The position numbers and the translations under genes are program-made. The notes under the pieces were generated by a model. The model made no database searches and had not been told where the DNA came from. It saw nothing but the letters and a program-made list of their open reading frames with translations. From NCBI GenBank assembly GCA_903909375.1, contig CAIVVM010000020.1:62001-126000 (forward strand): a stretch of DNA of 64,000 nt. Reading direction: 5' to 3'. This document shows positions 1-8,392 of the stretch, in pieces (within the stretch, counting starts at the first letter, position 1; the number at the start of each line of letters is the position of its first letter). The DNA comes from an uncultured Alphaproteobacteria bacterium (lineage in GTDB: Bacteria; Pseudomonadota; Alphaproteobacteria; Caulobacterales; Caulobacteraceae).

Positions 1-204
1 GAGACGCTCGGCCAGCGCCGCCTGGGTCAAGCCGTCCTGACGTGACAGGTAGGCGAGGGCGCGCCAGGTCGCTGTCGTCAGCCCCAGCTTGCGCATCCGG
101 ACATCAAAGTGGGCCCGGAGCAGGCGCGTGACTTCTGCAAGACCGAACCCGATCTCGTATCGGGCGTTCGGCCCCTCCCGCAGCACGGCTGTCGGCGCGT
201 CCAT
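1..204 (-). CDS. MarR-family transcriptional regulator, N-terminal part (cut by window edge)
   Basis: Reading the minus strand from the ATG at 204 gives 68 codons without a stop, running off the window. The segment starts MDAPTAVLREGP and continues with an amphipathic helix (residues about 20-38, RLLRAHFDVRMRKLGLT) and the start of a winged helix (TWRALAYL, then TQAALAERL). Helix 1 followed by a recognition-domain start of this kind is the usual MarR layout (full length about 140-160 aa). It is divergent from an EmrB-type exporter 100 bp away, the classical arrangement in which a MarR repressor controls a drug pump and itself. The ligand is unknown; the C-terminal two thirds cannot be seen. 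Confidence 0.8.
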   Translation of the reverse strand, partial: MDAPTAVLREGPNARYEIGFGLAEVTRLLRAHFDVRMRKLGLTTATWRALAYLSRQDGLTQAALAERL

Positions 205-304
205 ATCGATCCGTTTTTCAACTAGACGTCATCGCCTTTGAATGTAATGGACCTTATCGTCAAGTGCCTTCCTAGAGAGGCCGTTTCAGGGTCGAGACCG
301 GTTC
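205..304. promoter_or_regulatory. Divergent control region between MarR regulator and MFS exporter
   Basis: The 100 bases separate two divergent start codons, so both promoters and any MarR operator should lie here. The stretch 225-265 is visibly richer in A and T than the flanks. I could not find a convincing perfect palindrome or a well-spaced -35/-10 pair, so no operator is placed. A short reading frame starting at 238 overlaps the exporter out of frame and looks non-coding. Confidence 0.4.
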
Positions 305-1828
305 GTGGCCACCGCGAAGGACATCAAGAACCGGATTCCCATCACCGGCGCCCTGATGCTGGCGACCTTGATGAACACGCTCGACTCCACCATCGCCAAT
401 GTCGCCTTGCCGCACATCCAGGGCAGTGTCTCGGCGGCGCAGGACCAGATCACCTGGGTGCTGACCTCCTACATCATCGCCACGGCGATCATGACCCCGC
501 TGTCCGGCTGGCTTTCGCAGCGGATCGGGCGGAAAAAGATGTTTCTGTACTCGGTCGCCGGCTTCACCCTGGCCTCCGTGCTGTGTGGCACGGCGACCAG
601 TCTGCCTGAGATCGTGATCTATCGCCTGCTGCAGGGCATCGCGGGCGCCTCGCTGATTCCGCTGTCACAGGCGACCATGCTGGATCTCTACCCCCAGCAC
701 ATGATCCCCCGGGTTATGAGCCTGTGGAGTGCGGCGATAATTCTCGGGCCAGTGATCGGCCCCAGCCTGGGGGGCTGGCTGACCGAGACCCTGAGCTGGC
801 GCTGGGTTTTCTACATCAATGTGCCGATCGGCATCCTGGCGTTCCTCGGCATCCAGACCTACATGGACACGGATGAGGGCGGGCGACAGCGGCCCTTCGA
901 CTTTCTGGGTTTCGGGGCGCTCACCCTGTTTGTCGGCAGCTTCCAGCTGATGCTGGATCGGGGTCCGGGTCAGGACTGGCTGGAGTCCAGCGAGATCATC
1001 CTCACCGCCGCGATCACGGCCGCAGGCCTCTATGTCTTTATCGTCCAAAGCCTGACGTCGAAGAACCCCTTTTTCCATCGAGATCTGGCGCGAGACGCCA
1101 ACTTCGTGGGCTCGGCGGTGTTTGGCTTCTTCATCGGCATCCTGCTGTTCTCCACCACCGCGTTGCTGCCGCTCCTGATGCAGAACCTGATGGGTTACTC
1201 CGCGCTGCAGAGCGGTTGGGCCAGCATGCCGCGCGGCCTGGGTTCGCTGATCGCCTTCCTGGCCGTGCCGTTTCTGGTCTCGCGGTTCGGCGCCAGGCAG
1301 GTGCTGGTCGTAGGCGTCCTCGTTTCGGCCTATTCGCTTTGGGAGATGAGCTATTTCGACCTTAGCATGACGGCTACGCCGATCATGGTCACCGGCTTTG
1401 TCCAGGGGCTGGGCACCGGCCTGATGTTTGCCCCGTTGAGCGCGCTCGGCTACGCCACCCTGAGCCCGGTTCACCGCACCGAGGGCACCATCATCGCCAC
1501 CATGGCCCGGACCCTGGGCTCGAGCGTCGGCATCTCGGTGGTCCAGGCCCTGCTGATCAACAACAGCGCGCTTGCCCACGCCCGTATCACCGAGCGGGTG
1601 GCGATCGGCGATCCCGTTCTGGCCGCCGCCCTGCCGCCCGCCTACAGCCCGGCGACGACGGAAGGCCTGCAGATCCTGAACGCCGAGGTAACCCGGCAGG
1701 GCGCCATGATCGGCTACGACAATCTCTTCAGCTGGATGGCGGTGGCCGCGCTGATCCTGCTACCGATGATCTTTGTGATGCGGGCGACCCCGGCAGCCCC
1801 CAGCCGCGCCGAGCCGCCGGCCGACTGA
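305..1828 (+). CDS. DHA2-family MFS multidrug efflux transporter (EmrB/QacA type)
   Basis: This 507-aa integral inner-membrane protein fits the 14-helix DHA2 family, which uses the proton gradient to expel drugs. Diagnostic pieces are MNTLDSTIANVALPHI in helix 1 (the LDxTIVNVALP signature), GWLSQRIGRKKMF in the loop after helix 2 (motif A), RLLQGIAGASLIPLSQA (motif B) and GPVIGPSLGGWL in helix 5 (motif C, typical of exporters). The start is GTG at 305; an in-frame stop at 245 and no ATG/GTG between make this the first usable start, but no strong ribosome site is seen. A MarR gene lies divergently upstream and is its probable repressor. No EmrA membrane-fusion partner is adjacent, so it may work alone in the inner membrane. 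Confidence 0.9.
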   Translation: MATAKDIKNRIPITGALMLATLMNTLDSTIANVALPHIQGSVSAAQDQITWVLTSYIIATAIMTPLSGWLSQRIGRKKMFLYSVAGFTLASVLCGTATSLPEIVIYRLLQGIAGASLIPLSQATMLDLYPQHMIPRVMSLWSAAIILGPVIGPSLGGWLTETLSWRWVFYINVPIGILAFLGIQTYMDTDEGGRQRPFDFLGFGALTLFVGSFQLMLDRGPGQDWLESSEIILTAAITAAGLYVFIVQSLTSKNPFFHRDLARDANFVGSAVFGFFIGILLFSTTALLPLLMQNLMGYSALQSGWASMPRGLGSLIAFLAVPFLVSRFGARQVLVVGVLVSAYSLWEMSYFDLSMTATPIMVTGFVQGLGTGLMFAPLSALGYATLSPVHRTEGTIIATMARTLGSSVGISVVQALLINNSALAHARITERVAIGDPVLAAALPPAYSPATTEGLQILNAEVTRQGAMIGYDNLFSWMAVAALILLPMIFVMRATPAAPSRAEPPAD

Positions 1829-1842
1829 CCAACGAAGGACCC

Positions 1843-2667
1843 ATGACCTCAACGACCACCCACGCCATGCCCCTCACAGCCGTCTCCCCCGGACGGTGGA
1901 CGACAATCGCCGCGCCGGAATGGAACAATCCCGGCGGTGGGCTGTGGGGCGGTTACGCCATCGGCCTGTTCATCCGGGTGCTGGAGGCCGAGCCCGATGC
2001 GGTGGGCGAGGCGCTTTCGCTGACCCTGACCTATGCGGCCGGCATGCCCGCGGGCCCGCTCGATATCCGCACCCGGCGCCTCAGGCAGGGTGGGTCCATC
2101 GGCGTTTGGGAAGTGGAACTGCTGGCGTCGGGTTCGGACCAGGTGGGGGTGCATGGCATCGTCACCCTGGCCAGGCGACCCGAGACCCCGGCTTTCGCCT
2201 TCGCCAGGATGCCGGAGGCGCCGGACCCCGACAGCCTGCCCAGCCCGATCATGCCCGGAGCCTCTCAACACTATGGTGCGTCCGCCTTCGAACGTCGGAC
2301 ACTGGAGGAGTTTCCGCCGCAAGCCAGCGGCGATTCCTACACGCTGGCCTGGGTGCGTTCGCGCAACAGTCCGATGGACAAGGCGCGGCTGGGCATGGTC
2401 ACCGACAATTCCGCGCCGCGCGCCATGTATGCGCTGGGCCGCACGATCATGACCACCACACTGACCCTGACCGCATATCTGCACGCCACCTCCGAGGAGT
2501 TGGCCGCGGTCGGCGAGGACTTCATCCTGGTGGAGTGCGAAGGCCGGGTCGGCGGTGGGGGCGCCTCGGACGAGCGCTCGAGCTACTGGAGCCGCGACGG
2601 CAGGCTGCTGGCCACCAGTGAGCAATTGGCCTGGTACCGACCGCTGACGCGGAGCCCATCCGAATAG
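1843..2667 (+). CDS. Acyl-CoA thioesterase family protein (double hot-dog, 4HBT_3-like)
   Basis: This 274-aa protein has the layout of tandem hot-dog thioesterases. An early WNNPGGGLWGGYAIGLFIRVLEAE segment (residues about 25-48) resembles the GGYxAA helix of TesB-like proteins, followed by a strand-rich half and a second half with SPMDKARLGMVTD and a C-terminal SSYWSRDGRLLATSEQLAWYR strand pair. Family members hydrolyse acyl-CoA thioesters; the substrate here is unknown. It starts 14 bp after the MFS stop and may be co-transcribed with it, giving no obvious functional link. The long reading frame on the opposite strand is a GC-rich shadow. Confidence 0.75.
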   Translation: MTSTTTHAMPLTAVSPGRWTTIAAPEWNNPGGGLWGGYAIGLFIRVLEAEPDAVGEALSLTLTYAAGMPAGPLDIRTRRLRQGGSIGVWEVELLASGSDQVGVHGIVTLARRPETPAFAFARMPEAPDPDSLPSPIMPGASQHYGASAFERRTLEEFPPQASGDSYTLAWVRSRNSPMDKARLGMVTDNSAPRAMYALGRTIMTTTLTLTAYLHATSEELAAVGEDFILVECEGRVGGGGASDERSSYWSRDGRLLATSEQLAWYRPLTRSPSE

Positions 2668-2675
2668 GCGCGGGA

Positions 2676-2837
2676 TCAGACCCGCAAACCGCCGAACAGA
2701 TACAACAACACCAGAACGACGAGGATCAGGCCGAGCACCCCGCCCAGGCCAGGCAGGCCATAGCTGCGGTGCGCATAGTATCCGCCGCCGCCGCCGAACA
2801 GCACAACCAGAATGATGATGATCAGGGTGAGAGACAC
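2676..2837 (-). CDS. DUF3309-type small glycine-rich membrane protein
   Basis: A 53-aa protein begins with SLTLIIIILVVLFGGGGGYY, has a short polar middle with aromatic and proline residues, and ends with a second hydrophobic run (GGVLGLILVVLVLLYLFGG). Two hydrophobic stretches around a G/Y/P-rich linker are the pattern of the DUF3309 family, widespread as very short proteins in alphaproteobacteria, function unknown. I place the start at a GTG (2837) because it is preceded by AGGTGG and matches the usual family N-terminus; the reading frame extends upstream to an ATG at 2864, but those extra residues are polar and atypical. It is convergent with the thioesterase gene, 8 bp apart. Confidence 0.65.
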   Translation of the reverse strand: MSLTLIIIILVVLFGGGGGYYAHRSYGLPGLGGVLGLILVVLVLLYLFGGLRV

Positions 2838-2882
2838 GGGCCACCTGCCGGGATCGCCCCGCACAAGCGCCGGAGCCAGACC

Positions 2883-4229
2883 TTAACCCGAGAGGGCGCG
2901 GAATGTTCCCGAAACGACGACTTGGGTCGCCTTCGCCTTCGGCCAGTCCGGCATGGCGATCTTGACCGGCGCTCCGGCGTCCGTCGTGGCCAGATGTAGC
3001 AGGAAGCTGGCGATGCCCGCCGCGCCCTGCATGTAGCCGGTCTGGGCCTGCAGGAATTCAGGCCGGTCGCGGTGCTCGGCGTGTCGCCAGCTGCGGCCCG
3101 TTTCGCCCTGCTCGGCGTTGGCGACGATGACGTCGGCGCAACGGGCCGCAAGATCACGATAGGCCGGCTCCCCGGTGCGAGCCGCCATCAACAGGGCGAA
3201 GTCGCCCACGCCGGCGTCGCCGCAGCACTGGCCGTGATTGTTCCAGAAACCCTTGGAGCGGGTTTCTGGCGCGCCTGTCGAGACAAGGCCATCCACCAGC
3301 GATCGGGCGGCGTCCAGCCACTGGGTCTCGCCAGTGACGTCGTACAGCTCCAGCAGCAGGCGGCCGGTGCCGGCCGGTCCGTGACAGGCGCCCAGATAGA
3401 AGATCGGCTTGCGGGCCTCTTCGGTATGGCAGACCAGGCGTCCCGAGGGCCCTGCGGCGGTCGCGCGGCTCATCGTGTAGCGGGCAGCCTCGCGGGCAGC
3501 GTCCAGATAGCGGGCCTCACCGGTGGCGCGGTGCAGCTGGAGCAGGAAATAGCCGACGCCGGCGCCGCCATGGGCGAAGTTGGGCGCGGTGAATTCAAAC
3601 GGCATGTCGCTCATCATCCGCCAGCGCAGGCCGTCCGGGTCGGATTCCGAGACTTCAAGCAGGCGTTCGCCGACCGCCACGGCATGATCGAGCGCGGCGG
3701 CATGCAGGCCCTGCTCGTGAGCGTAGAGCAGGATCAGTCCGGCCCCTGCAGCGCCAACGGACTGGTCGTAGATTTCCCGGTCGCCCTTGAGGCCGGTGAT
3801 GTCGGAGAAGGGCATGGGCTCGATCCAGCCGATTCCGGCCCCAAGCCGGGTCGCCTGGCTGTGCAGCCGGTCCAGGCACATGGCGGCGGTGGCGCGGAAG
3901 TCGTCGCGGCCGCTGGCGCGCGCCAGTTCGTTCAGCGCAAACGCGTAGCCGGGCCAGCCTGTGGAAGGGCTGACGGACAGCCAGTCCTTGCGCTGCAGAT
4001 AGGTCTGCACCTCTTCACCCGCGGCGACGGCTTCAGCGAGGGCGTCGGCGTCCTGGCCCGCCGCATGTAGTTCCAGCAACAACAGGATGATGCCGCTTGA
4101 GCCATGATAGAGGCTGTAGTCCGAGCCCGCCTCCGGCGCGTCATGACGCCGCCACTTGGCGCGGCCCTCGATTTTCTGCGCCCGGATGAACCGGACCGCG
4201 TCCAGCGCGGCTGAAAGATGGGCGTTCAT
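2883..4229 (-). CDS. LanC-like alpha/alpha-toroid protein with Cys-Cys-Gly zinc motif
   Basis: This 448-aa protein contains seven helical-hairpin repeats, each closed by a GxxG-type turn: YHGSSG (41-46), GWPG (91-94), VGAAG (158-162), HGGAG (220-224), CHGPAG (282-287), CCGDAG (335-340) and QGAAG (401-405). That is the architecture of LanC lanthionine cyclases and LanC-like proteins, which activate cysteine thiols on a zinc ion. In position, C282 matches the first Cys ligand (WCxG), and C335-C336 replace the usual Cys-His (CHG), giving a possible three-Cys zinc site. Start chosen at 4229, preceded by GAGGGAA; longer upstream codons overlap the acetyltransferase gene. No dehydratase or precursor peptide is nearby, so a role in lanthipeptide synthesis is not supported; glutathione-adduct chemistry as in eukaryotic LANCL is one alternative. 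Confidence 0.8.
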   Translation of the reverse strand: MNAHLSAALDAVRFIRAQKIEGRAKWRRHDAPEAGSDYSLYHGSSGIILLLLELHAAGQDADALAEAVAAGEEVQTYLQRKDWLSVSPSTGWPGYAFALNELARASGRDDFRATAAMCLDRLHSQATRLGAGIGWIEPMPFSDITGLKGDREIYDQSVGAAGAGLILLYAHEQGLHAAALDHAVAVGERLLEVSESDPDGLRWRMMSDMPFEFTAPNFAHGGAGVGYFLLQLHRATGEARYLDAAREAARYTMSRATAAGPSGRLVCHTEEARKPIFYLGACHGPAGTGRLLLELYDVTGETQWLDAARSLVDGLVSTGAPETRSKGFWNNHGQCCGDAGVGDFALLMAARTGEPAYRDLAARCADVIVANAEQGETGRSWRHAEHRDRPEFLQAQTGYMQGAAGIASFLLHLATTDAGAPVKIAMPDWPKAKATQVVVSGTFRALSG

Positions 4230-4306
4230 GGCGACGTTCCCTCGGTTCCGTTGGCCTGTCTGCCGCCGTTGACCGGTCGTGCAGCCTTGAGCGGCCCTGA
4301 GCAATC

Positions 4307-4843
4307 CTAGACCGAACCGACCGCGACGCCCATCATCGAGGTGGCTTCCTCTCGCCAGTCCTTGCGGGTGCGCGCGTAGAGCAGGCAGTCGGCGGGATCG
4401 CCGTCGCCGAAGCCGGCGCTGCGCAGCAGGCCCTCGCGAGTGAAGCCGCACCGTTCGGCCAGCTTCCACGACGCGGTATTCCAGGCCTCGATGATCAGTT
4501 GCTGGCGATAGACCGCGGGACGCTCGGTGAACAGCAGGTCGGAAAACGCCCTCACGGCCGGCGGCGCGAGGCCGTGTCCGCGGTGGGCCGGATCGTGCAG
4601 GATGTAGCCCAATTCGAAGCCATGGATGCAGGGCGCCGCGCGGTAGAACTGGCAGGTGCCGACCATGCGTCCGTCCTTGACGATGGCCATGGCGCCCGCC
4701 TCATCGGTCCAGAAGCCTGTGGCCTCGAAGGCTGTGCTGAGAGCGCCTGCATCGGTCAGCGGCTCGCGGATCGAAACCGTGAACGGGAAGCGGGCGATCT
4801 GCTCAAGGTCATCTGATTGAATGCGGCGCAGGGTCGCGGTCAT
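4307..4843 (-). CDS. GNAT-family N-acetyltransferase (RimJ/RimL-like)
   Basis: A 178-aa protein with the GNAT fold: the acetyl-CoA pyrophosphate loop appears as HRGHGLA (residues about 87-93, matching the RxxGxG/A motif), preceded by the beta-4 strand FELGYILHDPAH. The late IIEAWNTASWKLAERCGFTREGLLR is the helix-strand pair (N..S..L.E.x.GF..EG) typical of the RimJ/RimL ribosomal-protein acetyltransferase branch. The substrate cannot be told. It is 77 bp upstream of the LanC-like gene on the same strand and could share its transcript; acetylation and thiol chemistry might act on a common substrate, but that is conjecture. Confidence 0.85.
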   Translation of the reverse strand: MTATLRRIQSDDLEQIARFPFTVSIREPLTDAGALSTAFEATGFWTDEAGAMAIVKDGRMVGTCQFYRAAPCIHGFELGYILHDPAHRGHGLAPPAVRAFSDLLFTERPAVYRQQLIIEAWNTASWKLAERCGFTREGLLRSAGFGDGDPADCLLYARTRKDWREEATSMMGVAVGSV

Positions 4844-4893
4844 GACAGCCTTGCCAAGGTGAGGACGCGCGTGATGGCGCTTCAGGGCCGGGT

Positions 4894-6162
4894 TTAGATC
4901 AGGCTCAAAAAGAACACCACCGTGGCCATCGCCATAACGCCCGTCGCCGCCCAGCCCAGCACCGCCGCGCCAGGGGAGAGGGTGAGGCGGCCCATCGCCA
5001 GGGGGTTCCGGACGATCAGCATCATCGCCGCCATCAGCGGCGCGGCGAGCACGCCATTGACGACGGCGGCCCAGTAGAGGGCCTTGGCCGGGTCAATCCC
5101 GATGAAGTTGAGCGAGGCGCCCAGCAGGGTGGTGACCGCGATCGTGGCGTAAAACAGCCGGGCTCGCAGCGGCTTGGCGTCGAGACTGCCCGCCACGCCG
5201 ACCATCTCGGTCACCGCATAGGCCGCCGACCCGGCCAGCACGGGCACGGCCAGCATGCCGGTGCCGATAATCCCAAGGGCGAACAGGGCGAATGCAAAGG
5301 GGCCGGCGATGGGCCTGAGCGCTTCGGCGGCCTGCGCCGAGGTCGTGATGTCGGTGACGCCGTTTGCGTTGAGGGTTGCCGCTGTGGCGTAGACGATGGC
5401 CAGCGAGACCAGGGTGGAGAACCCCATGCCCACGAGAGTGTCCAGCCGGATGCGCTTGAGCTCCGGGCCGGCCTCGCGCGGGGTGATGCACAGGGGCTTG
5501 GCGTGGTGGCGGTGTTGTTCCTCGATCTCCTGCGCGGCCTGCCAGAAGAACAGGTAGGGGCTGATCGTGGTGCCCAGGATGGCCACCACAGCCGTGGCGT
5601 AGGCCGGGGTCCATTGGATTTCCGGGATCACGAGCGCCGTCAGGGCCCGTCCCCAGGGCACATCGGCGACCATCACAACGGCGAAGTATGAGAATAGCGA
5701 AAGCGTCGTCCATTTCAGCAACGAGGCGTAGCGGGCGTAGTTGAGGGCGACTTCGATCACGACGCAGATGACGCCGAACAACAGGGTGTAGAGCGCACCG
5801 TTACCGCCCAGCAGCAAGGCCAGCGCTGCCCCCATGGCCCCCAGGTCCGCGCCCAGATTGACGATATTGGCGATCAGCAGCAGCAGCACCGCGCTCCAAA
5901 GCATGGGCCTGGGATAGTGACGGCGAAGGTTGCGCGCGATCCCGGCGCCGGTGACGCGGCCGATCAATGCGGCGACCTCCTGGATCACCACCATCAGCGG
6001 AAAACTCAGGACAAAGGTCCAGGCGAGGCCGTAGCCAAACTCCGCACCTACCTGGCTGTGGGTGCCAATACCGCTGGGGTCATCGTCCGCTGCGCCGGTG
6101 ATCAGTCCCGGCCCCAACTGCGAGAAGAACCGGCGCAGGCGTGATGGCTCGGGTTTGTCCAT
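4894..6162 (-). CDS. Nramp-superfamily divalent cation transporter, atypical metal site
   Basis: A 422-aa polytopic membrane protein with about 11 helices and the Nramp-type N-terminus GPGLITGAADDDPSGIGT. In canonical MntH/Nramp transporters, helix 1 has DPGN and helix 6 has a metal-coordinating Met in MPH. Here helix 1 reads DPSG (28-31) and helix 6 reads ISPYLFFWQ (200-208), so the Asn and Met ligands are both missing. This is the pattern of Nramp-related proteins with altered selectivity; the soft Met ligand selects Mn/Fe over Mg/Ca in classical members, so a harder cation is possible here. A histidine-rich cytoplasmic loop (EEQHRHHAK, about 213-221) follows helix 6. It is divergent from the serine hydrolase gene. 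Confidence 0.85.
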   Translation of the reverse strand: MDKPEPSRLRRFFSQLGPGLITGAADDDPSGIGTHSQVGAEFGYGLAWTFVLSFPLMVVIQEVAALIGRVTGAGIARNLRRHYPRPMLWSAVLLLLIANIVNLGADLGAMGAALALLLGGNGALYTLLFGVICVVIEVALNYARYASLLKWTTLSLFSYFAVVMVADVPWGRALTALVIPEIQWTPAYATAVVAILGTTISPYLFFWQAAQEIEEQHRHHAKPLCITPREAGPELKRIRLDTLVGMGFSTLVSLAIVYATAATLNANGVTDITTSAQAAEALRPIAGPFAFALFALGIIGTGMLAVPVLAGSAAYAVTEMVGVAGSLDAKPLRARLFYATIAVTTLLGASLNFIGIDPAKALYWAAVVNGVLAAPLMAAMMLIVRNPLAMGRLTLSPGAAVLGWAATGVMAMATVVFFLSLI

Positions 6163-6265
6163 GCGACCAGCCTAGACCCCGAACGCTCGTCGCGACTTGA
6201 GAAATGCCAAGGCCGGTTGGGGACGATTGCGAAGGCGACTGACAGCGCGAACTTTTCGCGGCACG

Positions 6266-7303
6266 ATGCCTGTCATGACCCTGCTCGCACTCCCCGACCA
6301 AGCCCCTGACGTCCCCTGGCCGACAAACGACTGGCCGACCGGACCCCTTCCCGCCGGGTTCAACCAAGGCGCCTTCGAGGCGCTGATCTCCGAGGCGTTT
6401 GCCGAGCCTGCCTCTGACCTCCTGGGCGAGACACACGCCTTGTTGGTCGTCCATGGCGGGCGGTTGGCCTACGAGCGCTATGGCGTGACATCGGGTCCCG
6501 ACGCCACCCAGCCATCCTGGTCCATGGCCAAGAGCATGACCCACGCCCTGGTCGGCATGCTGGTCGCCGATGGCAAGCTCGATATCCACCGGCCTGCTGA
6601 CGTGCCTGAATGGCAGGGCGAGGGGGATCCTCGCGCCGCGATTACCCTGGACCAGCTGTTGCGCATGTCGAGCGGGCTTACGTTCGTCGAGGATTATGTG
6701 CCCGGTCACCCGTCCGACGTTATCGCGATGCTGTATGGCGTGGGGAAATCCGATGTGGCCCATTACGCTGCCGATCTGCCGCCAGCGCATCCACCGGGGT
6801 CGTTCTGGAACTACGCCAGCGGAACATCCAACATTGTCGCCCGCTGCGCCGCACAGGCCCAGGGCGGGGATTTTGCCGCCTTCATGCGCGAACGGCTGTT
6901 CGGGCCTCTGGGCATGACCAGCGCCACGCCGAAGTTCGACGCGGCGGGGACGTTTATCGGTTCGTCCTATTGCTTCTGTTCGGCGCGGGATTTCGCCCGG
7001 TTCGGCCTGCTCTATCTGCGCGACGGGGTCTGGGAGGGGCGTCGTCTCCTGCCGCCCGGCTGGGTCGACTATGCACGGACGCCGACCTTCCAGCAGGCCG
7101 GCGTGACCGACGGGCGATACGGCGCCCACTGGTGGCTGGATATCGGCGGCCCGGGATCGTTCTCCGCCAACGGCTATGACGGACAGTTCATCGTTATCGT
7201 TCCGGACCTTGATCTGGTGGTGGTGCGGAATGGCGCGACGCCGCTTGAAAAGAAGGACGCGCTCAGGGCGTGGATGGGCGAGCTGGTGTCAGCCTTCCGG
7301 TAG
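6266..7303 (+). CDS. Serine hydrolase, beta-lactamase class C/ESTHER-type fold
   Basis: The protein (about 345 aa) has the penicillin-binding-like SxxK nucleophile motif S86-M-A-K89 in SWSMAKSMT, a YxN-like motif in WNYASGTSN, and a third conserved segment near HWWLDIGGPG. These mark the class C beta-lactamase/esterase superfamily (COG1680). Such proteins act as esterases, D-aminopeptidases or unknown hydrolases rather than true beta-lactamases. No clear signal peptide follows from the preferred start, so it may be cytoplasmic. The start is uncertain: ATG codons at 6197, 6266 and 6275 are in frame; the first adds a basic, Arg-rich stretch that lies in the divergent promoter region, so I prefer 6266. 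Confidence 0.8.
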   Translation: MPVMTLLALPDQAPDVPWPTNDWPTGPLPAGFNQGAFEALISEAFAEPASDLLGETHALLVVHGGRLAYERYGVTSGPDATQPSWSMAKSMTHALVGMLVADGKLDIHRPADVPEWQGEGDPRAAITLDQLLRMSSGLTFVEDYVPGHPSDVIAMLYGVGKSDVAHYAADLPPAHPPGSFWNYASGTSNIVARCAAQAQGGDFAAFMRERLFGPLGMTSATPKFDAAGTFIGSSYCFCSARDFARFGLLYLRDGVWEGRRLLPPGWVDYARTPTFQQAGVTDGRYGAHWWLDIGGPGSFSANGYDGQFIVIVPDLDLVVVRNGATPLEKKDALRAWMGELVSAFR

Positions 7304-7306
7304 CGC

Positions 7307-7936
7307 TCAACGCCGCTCAAGCGCCAACCGCACCCCGAAGGCCAGAAAGACGCTGCCGGTCAGGCGGTCCAGCCAGCGCACGACCGCCGTGCGCTGCAGC
7401 ACGCCGTAGATCGGACGCGTGGCCCCAATCAGAGCTGCGAACCAGACTGCGCCCATAACGCCATGCAGGGCCGCCAGCAGGAAGATGAAGGGCCCCGCCG
7501 CCACGCCGGCCGGCACAAACTGCGGCAGGAATGAAATGTAGAAGACGCCGACTTTCGGGTTCAACAGATTCGTCAGGAAACCCCGGCGCATCCAGTCGAG
7601 GTCGCCGCCTGATACCGAAGTAGCGTCGCTGGCGATCTCGAAACGCTCGCGCGGCCTGAGGATCAGCCCGACCCCCAGCCAGACCAGATAGGCTGCGCCA
7701 GCCCAACGGATGACATTGAACGCGAGGTTGGAAGCCTCCAGAACCACGCCAAGGCCCAGCGCCACGGCGGCGCCCCAGACGAGACACCCGGCGATCACGC
7801 CCAGGGCCGCCAAAGCGGCGCGCTTTGGGCCCTCGACGGCGGCTGTCCGCAGCACGATGGCGGTGTCGAGACCCGGCGTCATGGTCAGCAAGCCCGCCGC
7901 CAGTGTGAAGGCGAGCAATGCCTCAACGACCGTCAC
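7307..7936 (-). CDS. LysE/RhtB-family amino-acid exporter
   Basis: A 209-aa membrane protein with six predicted helices. The N-terminal [20 protein letters not shown] contains the family motif around TPGPD (here TPGLD), and [22 protein letters not shown] is the second family hallmark (NPK...F..FLPQF). Family members export lysine, homoserine, threonine or related metabolites from the cytoplasm. The start is a GTG whose last two bases overlap the hisI stop (GTGA), pointing to translational coupling; a longer frame to 8110 runs inside hisI and is rejected. Substrate unknown. Confidence 0.88.
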   Translation of the reverse strand: MTVVEALLAFTLAAGLLTMTPGLDTAIVLRTAAVEGPKRAALAALGVIAGCLVWGAAVALGLGVVLEASNLAFNVIRWAGAAYLVWLGVGLILRPRERFEIASDATSVSGGDLDWMRRGFLTNLLNPKVGVFYISFLPQFVPAGVAAGPFIFLLAALHGVMGAVWFAALIGATRPIYGVLQRTAVVRWLDRLTGSVFLAFGVRLALERR

Positions 7937-8319
7937 TTGCGTACCAGCTTGCCGCCCTCGATGGCGCGATAGAAGCAGGAGACCGCGCCCGTATGGCAGG
8001 CTCCGCCGTCGCCCTGGGGCCGCACCTTCATCCAGACGGCGTCCTGGTCGCAGTCGATCCGGATCTCGTCGACGATCTGCACCTGCCCGGAGGTAGCGCC
8101 CTTGTGCCAAAGCTCGTTGCGGGATCGGCTGAAGTAGTGCGCCTCGCCGGTGGCCAGAGTACGCGCCAGCGCCTCGGCGTTCATCCAGGCCAGCATCAGC
8201 ACCTCACCCGTGATGGCGTGCGTGGTCACCGCCGCGATCAGGCCATGAGCGTCAAAGCGGGGCGTCAGGGCATCGCCCTGTTCAAGGGCGGCCTTCGCAG
8301 GAGAAGAAGCGGCTGTCAT
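7933..8319 (-). CDS. hisI: Phosphoribosyl-AMP cyclohydrolase
   Basis: HisI opens the adenine ring of N1-(5-phosphoribosyl)-AMP in the third step of histidine biosynthesis. The 128-aa protein is the monofunctional form (no HisE domain). It shows the full family signature: [10 protein letters not shown], the [18 protein letters not shown] core (61-78), the metal-binding C90-D91-Q-D93 and the zinc cysteines C108 (ACHTG) and C115 (SCFYR). The cytoplasmic enzyme uses Zn and Mg. It is separated from other his genes here and overlaps the lysE-like gene by GTGA, with folE upstream on the same strand. Confidence 0.96.
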   Translation of the reverse strand: MTAASSPAKAALEQGDALTPRFDAHGLIAAVTTHAITGEVLMLAWMNAEALARTLATGEAHYFSRSRNELWHKGATSGQVQIVDEIRIDCDQDAVWMKVRPQGDGGACHTGAVSCFYRAIEGGKLVRK

Positions 8320-8354
8320 GCGCCTAGATATGGCGCCGTTGGACCACGATGCGC

Positions 8355-8385
8355 TACCCCTCCCGGCGTTTCAGAGGGGCGGGTA
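8355..8385 (-). terminator. Hairpin between folE and hisI, possible attenuating terminator
   Basis: Bases 8355-8364 (TACCCCTCCC) pair with 8376-8385 (GGGGCGGGTA) as a ten-pair stem with one mismatch and one G-T pair around an 11-base loop. There is no T-run, so intrinsic termination is uncertain; it lies just after the folE stop (8393) in reading direction. Confidence 0.3.
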
Positions 8386-8392
8386 ACCGCTT

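Noticed and set aside
238-609. 123-aa plus-strand frame starting at 238
   Set aside because: It overlaps the MFS exporter out of frame and has shadow-like composition.
2883-4843. Lanthipeptide biosynthetic cluster
   Set aside because: Only a LanC-like protein and an acetyltransferase are present; no dehydratase, precursor peptide or peptidase-exporter is in reach.
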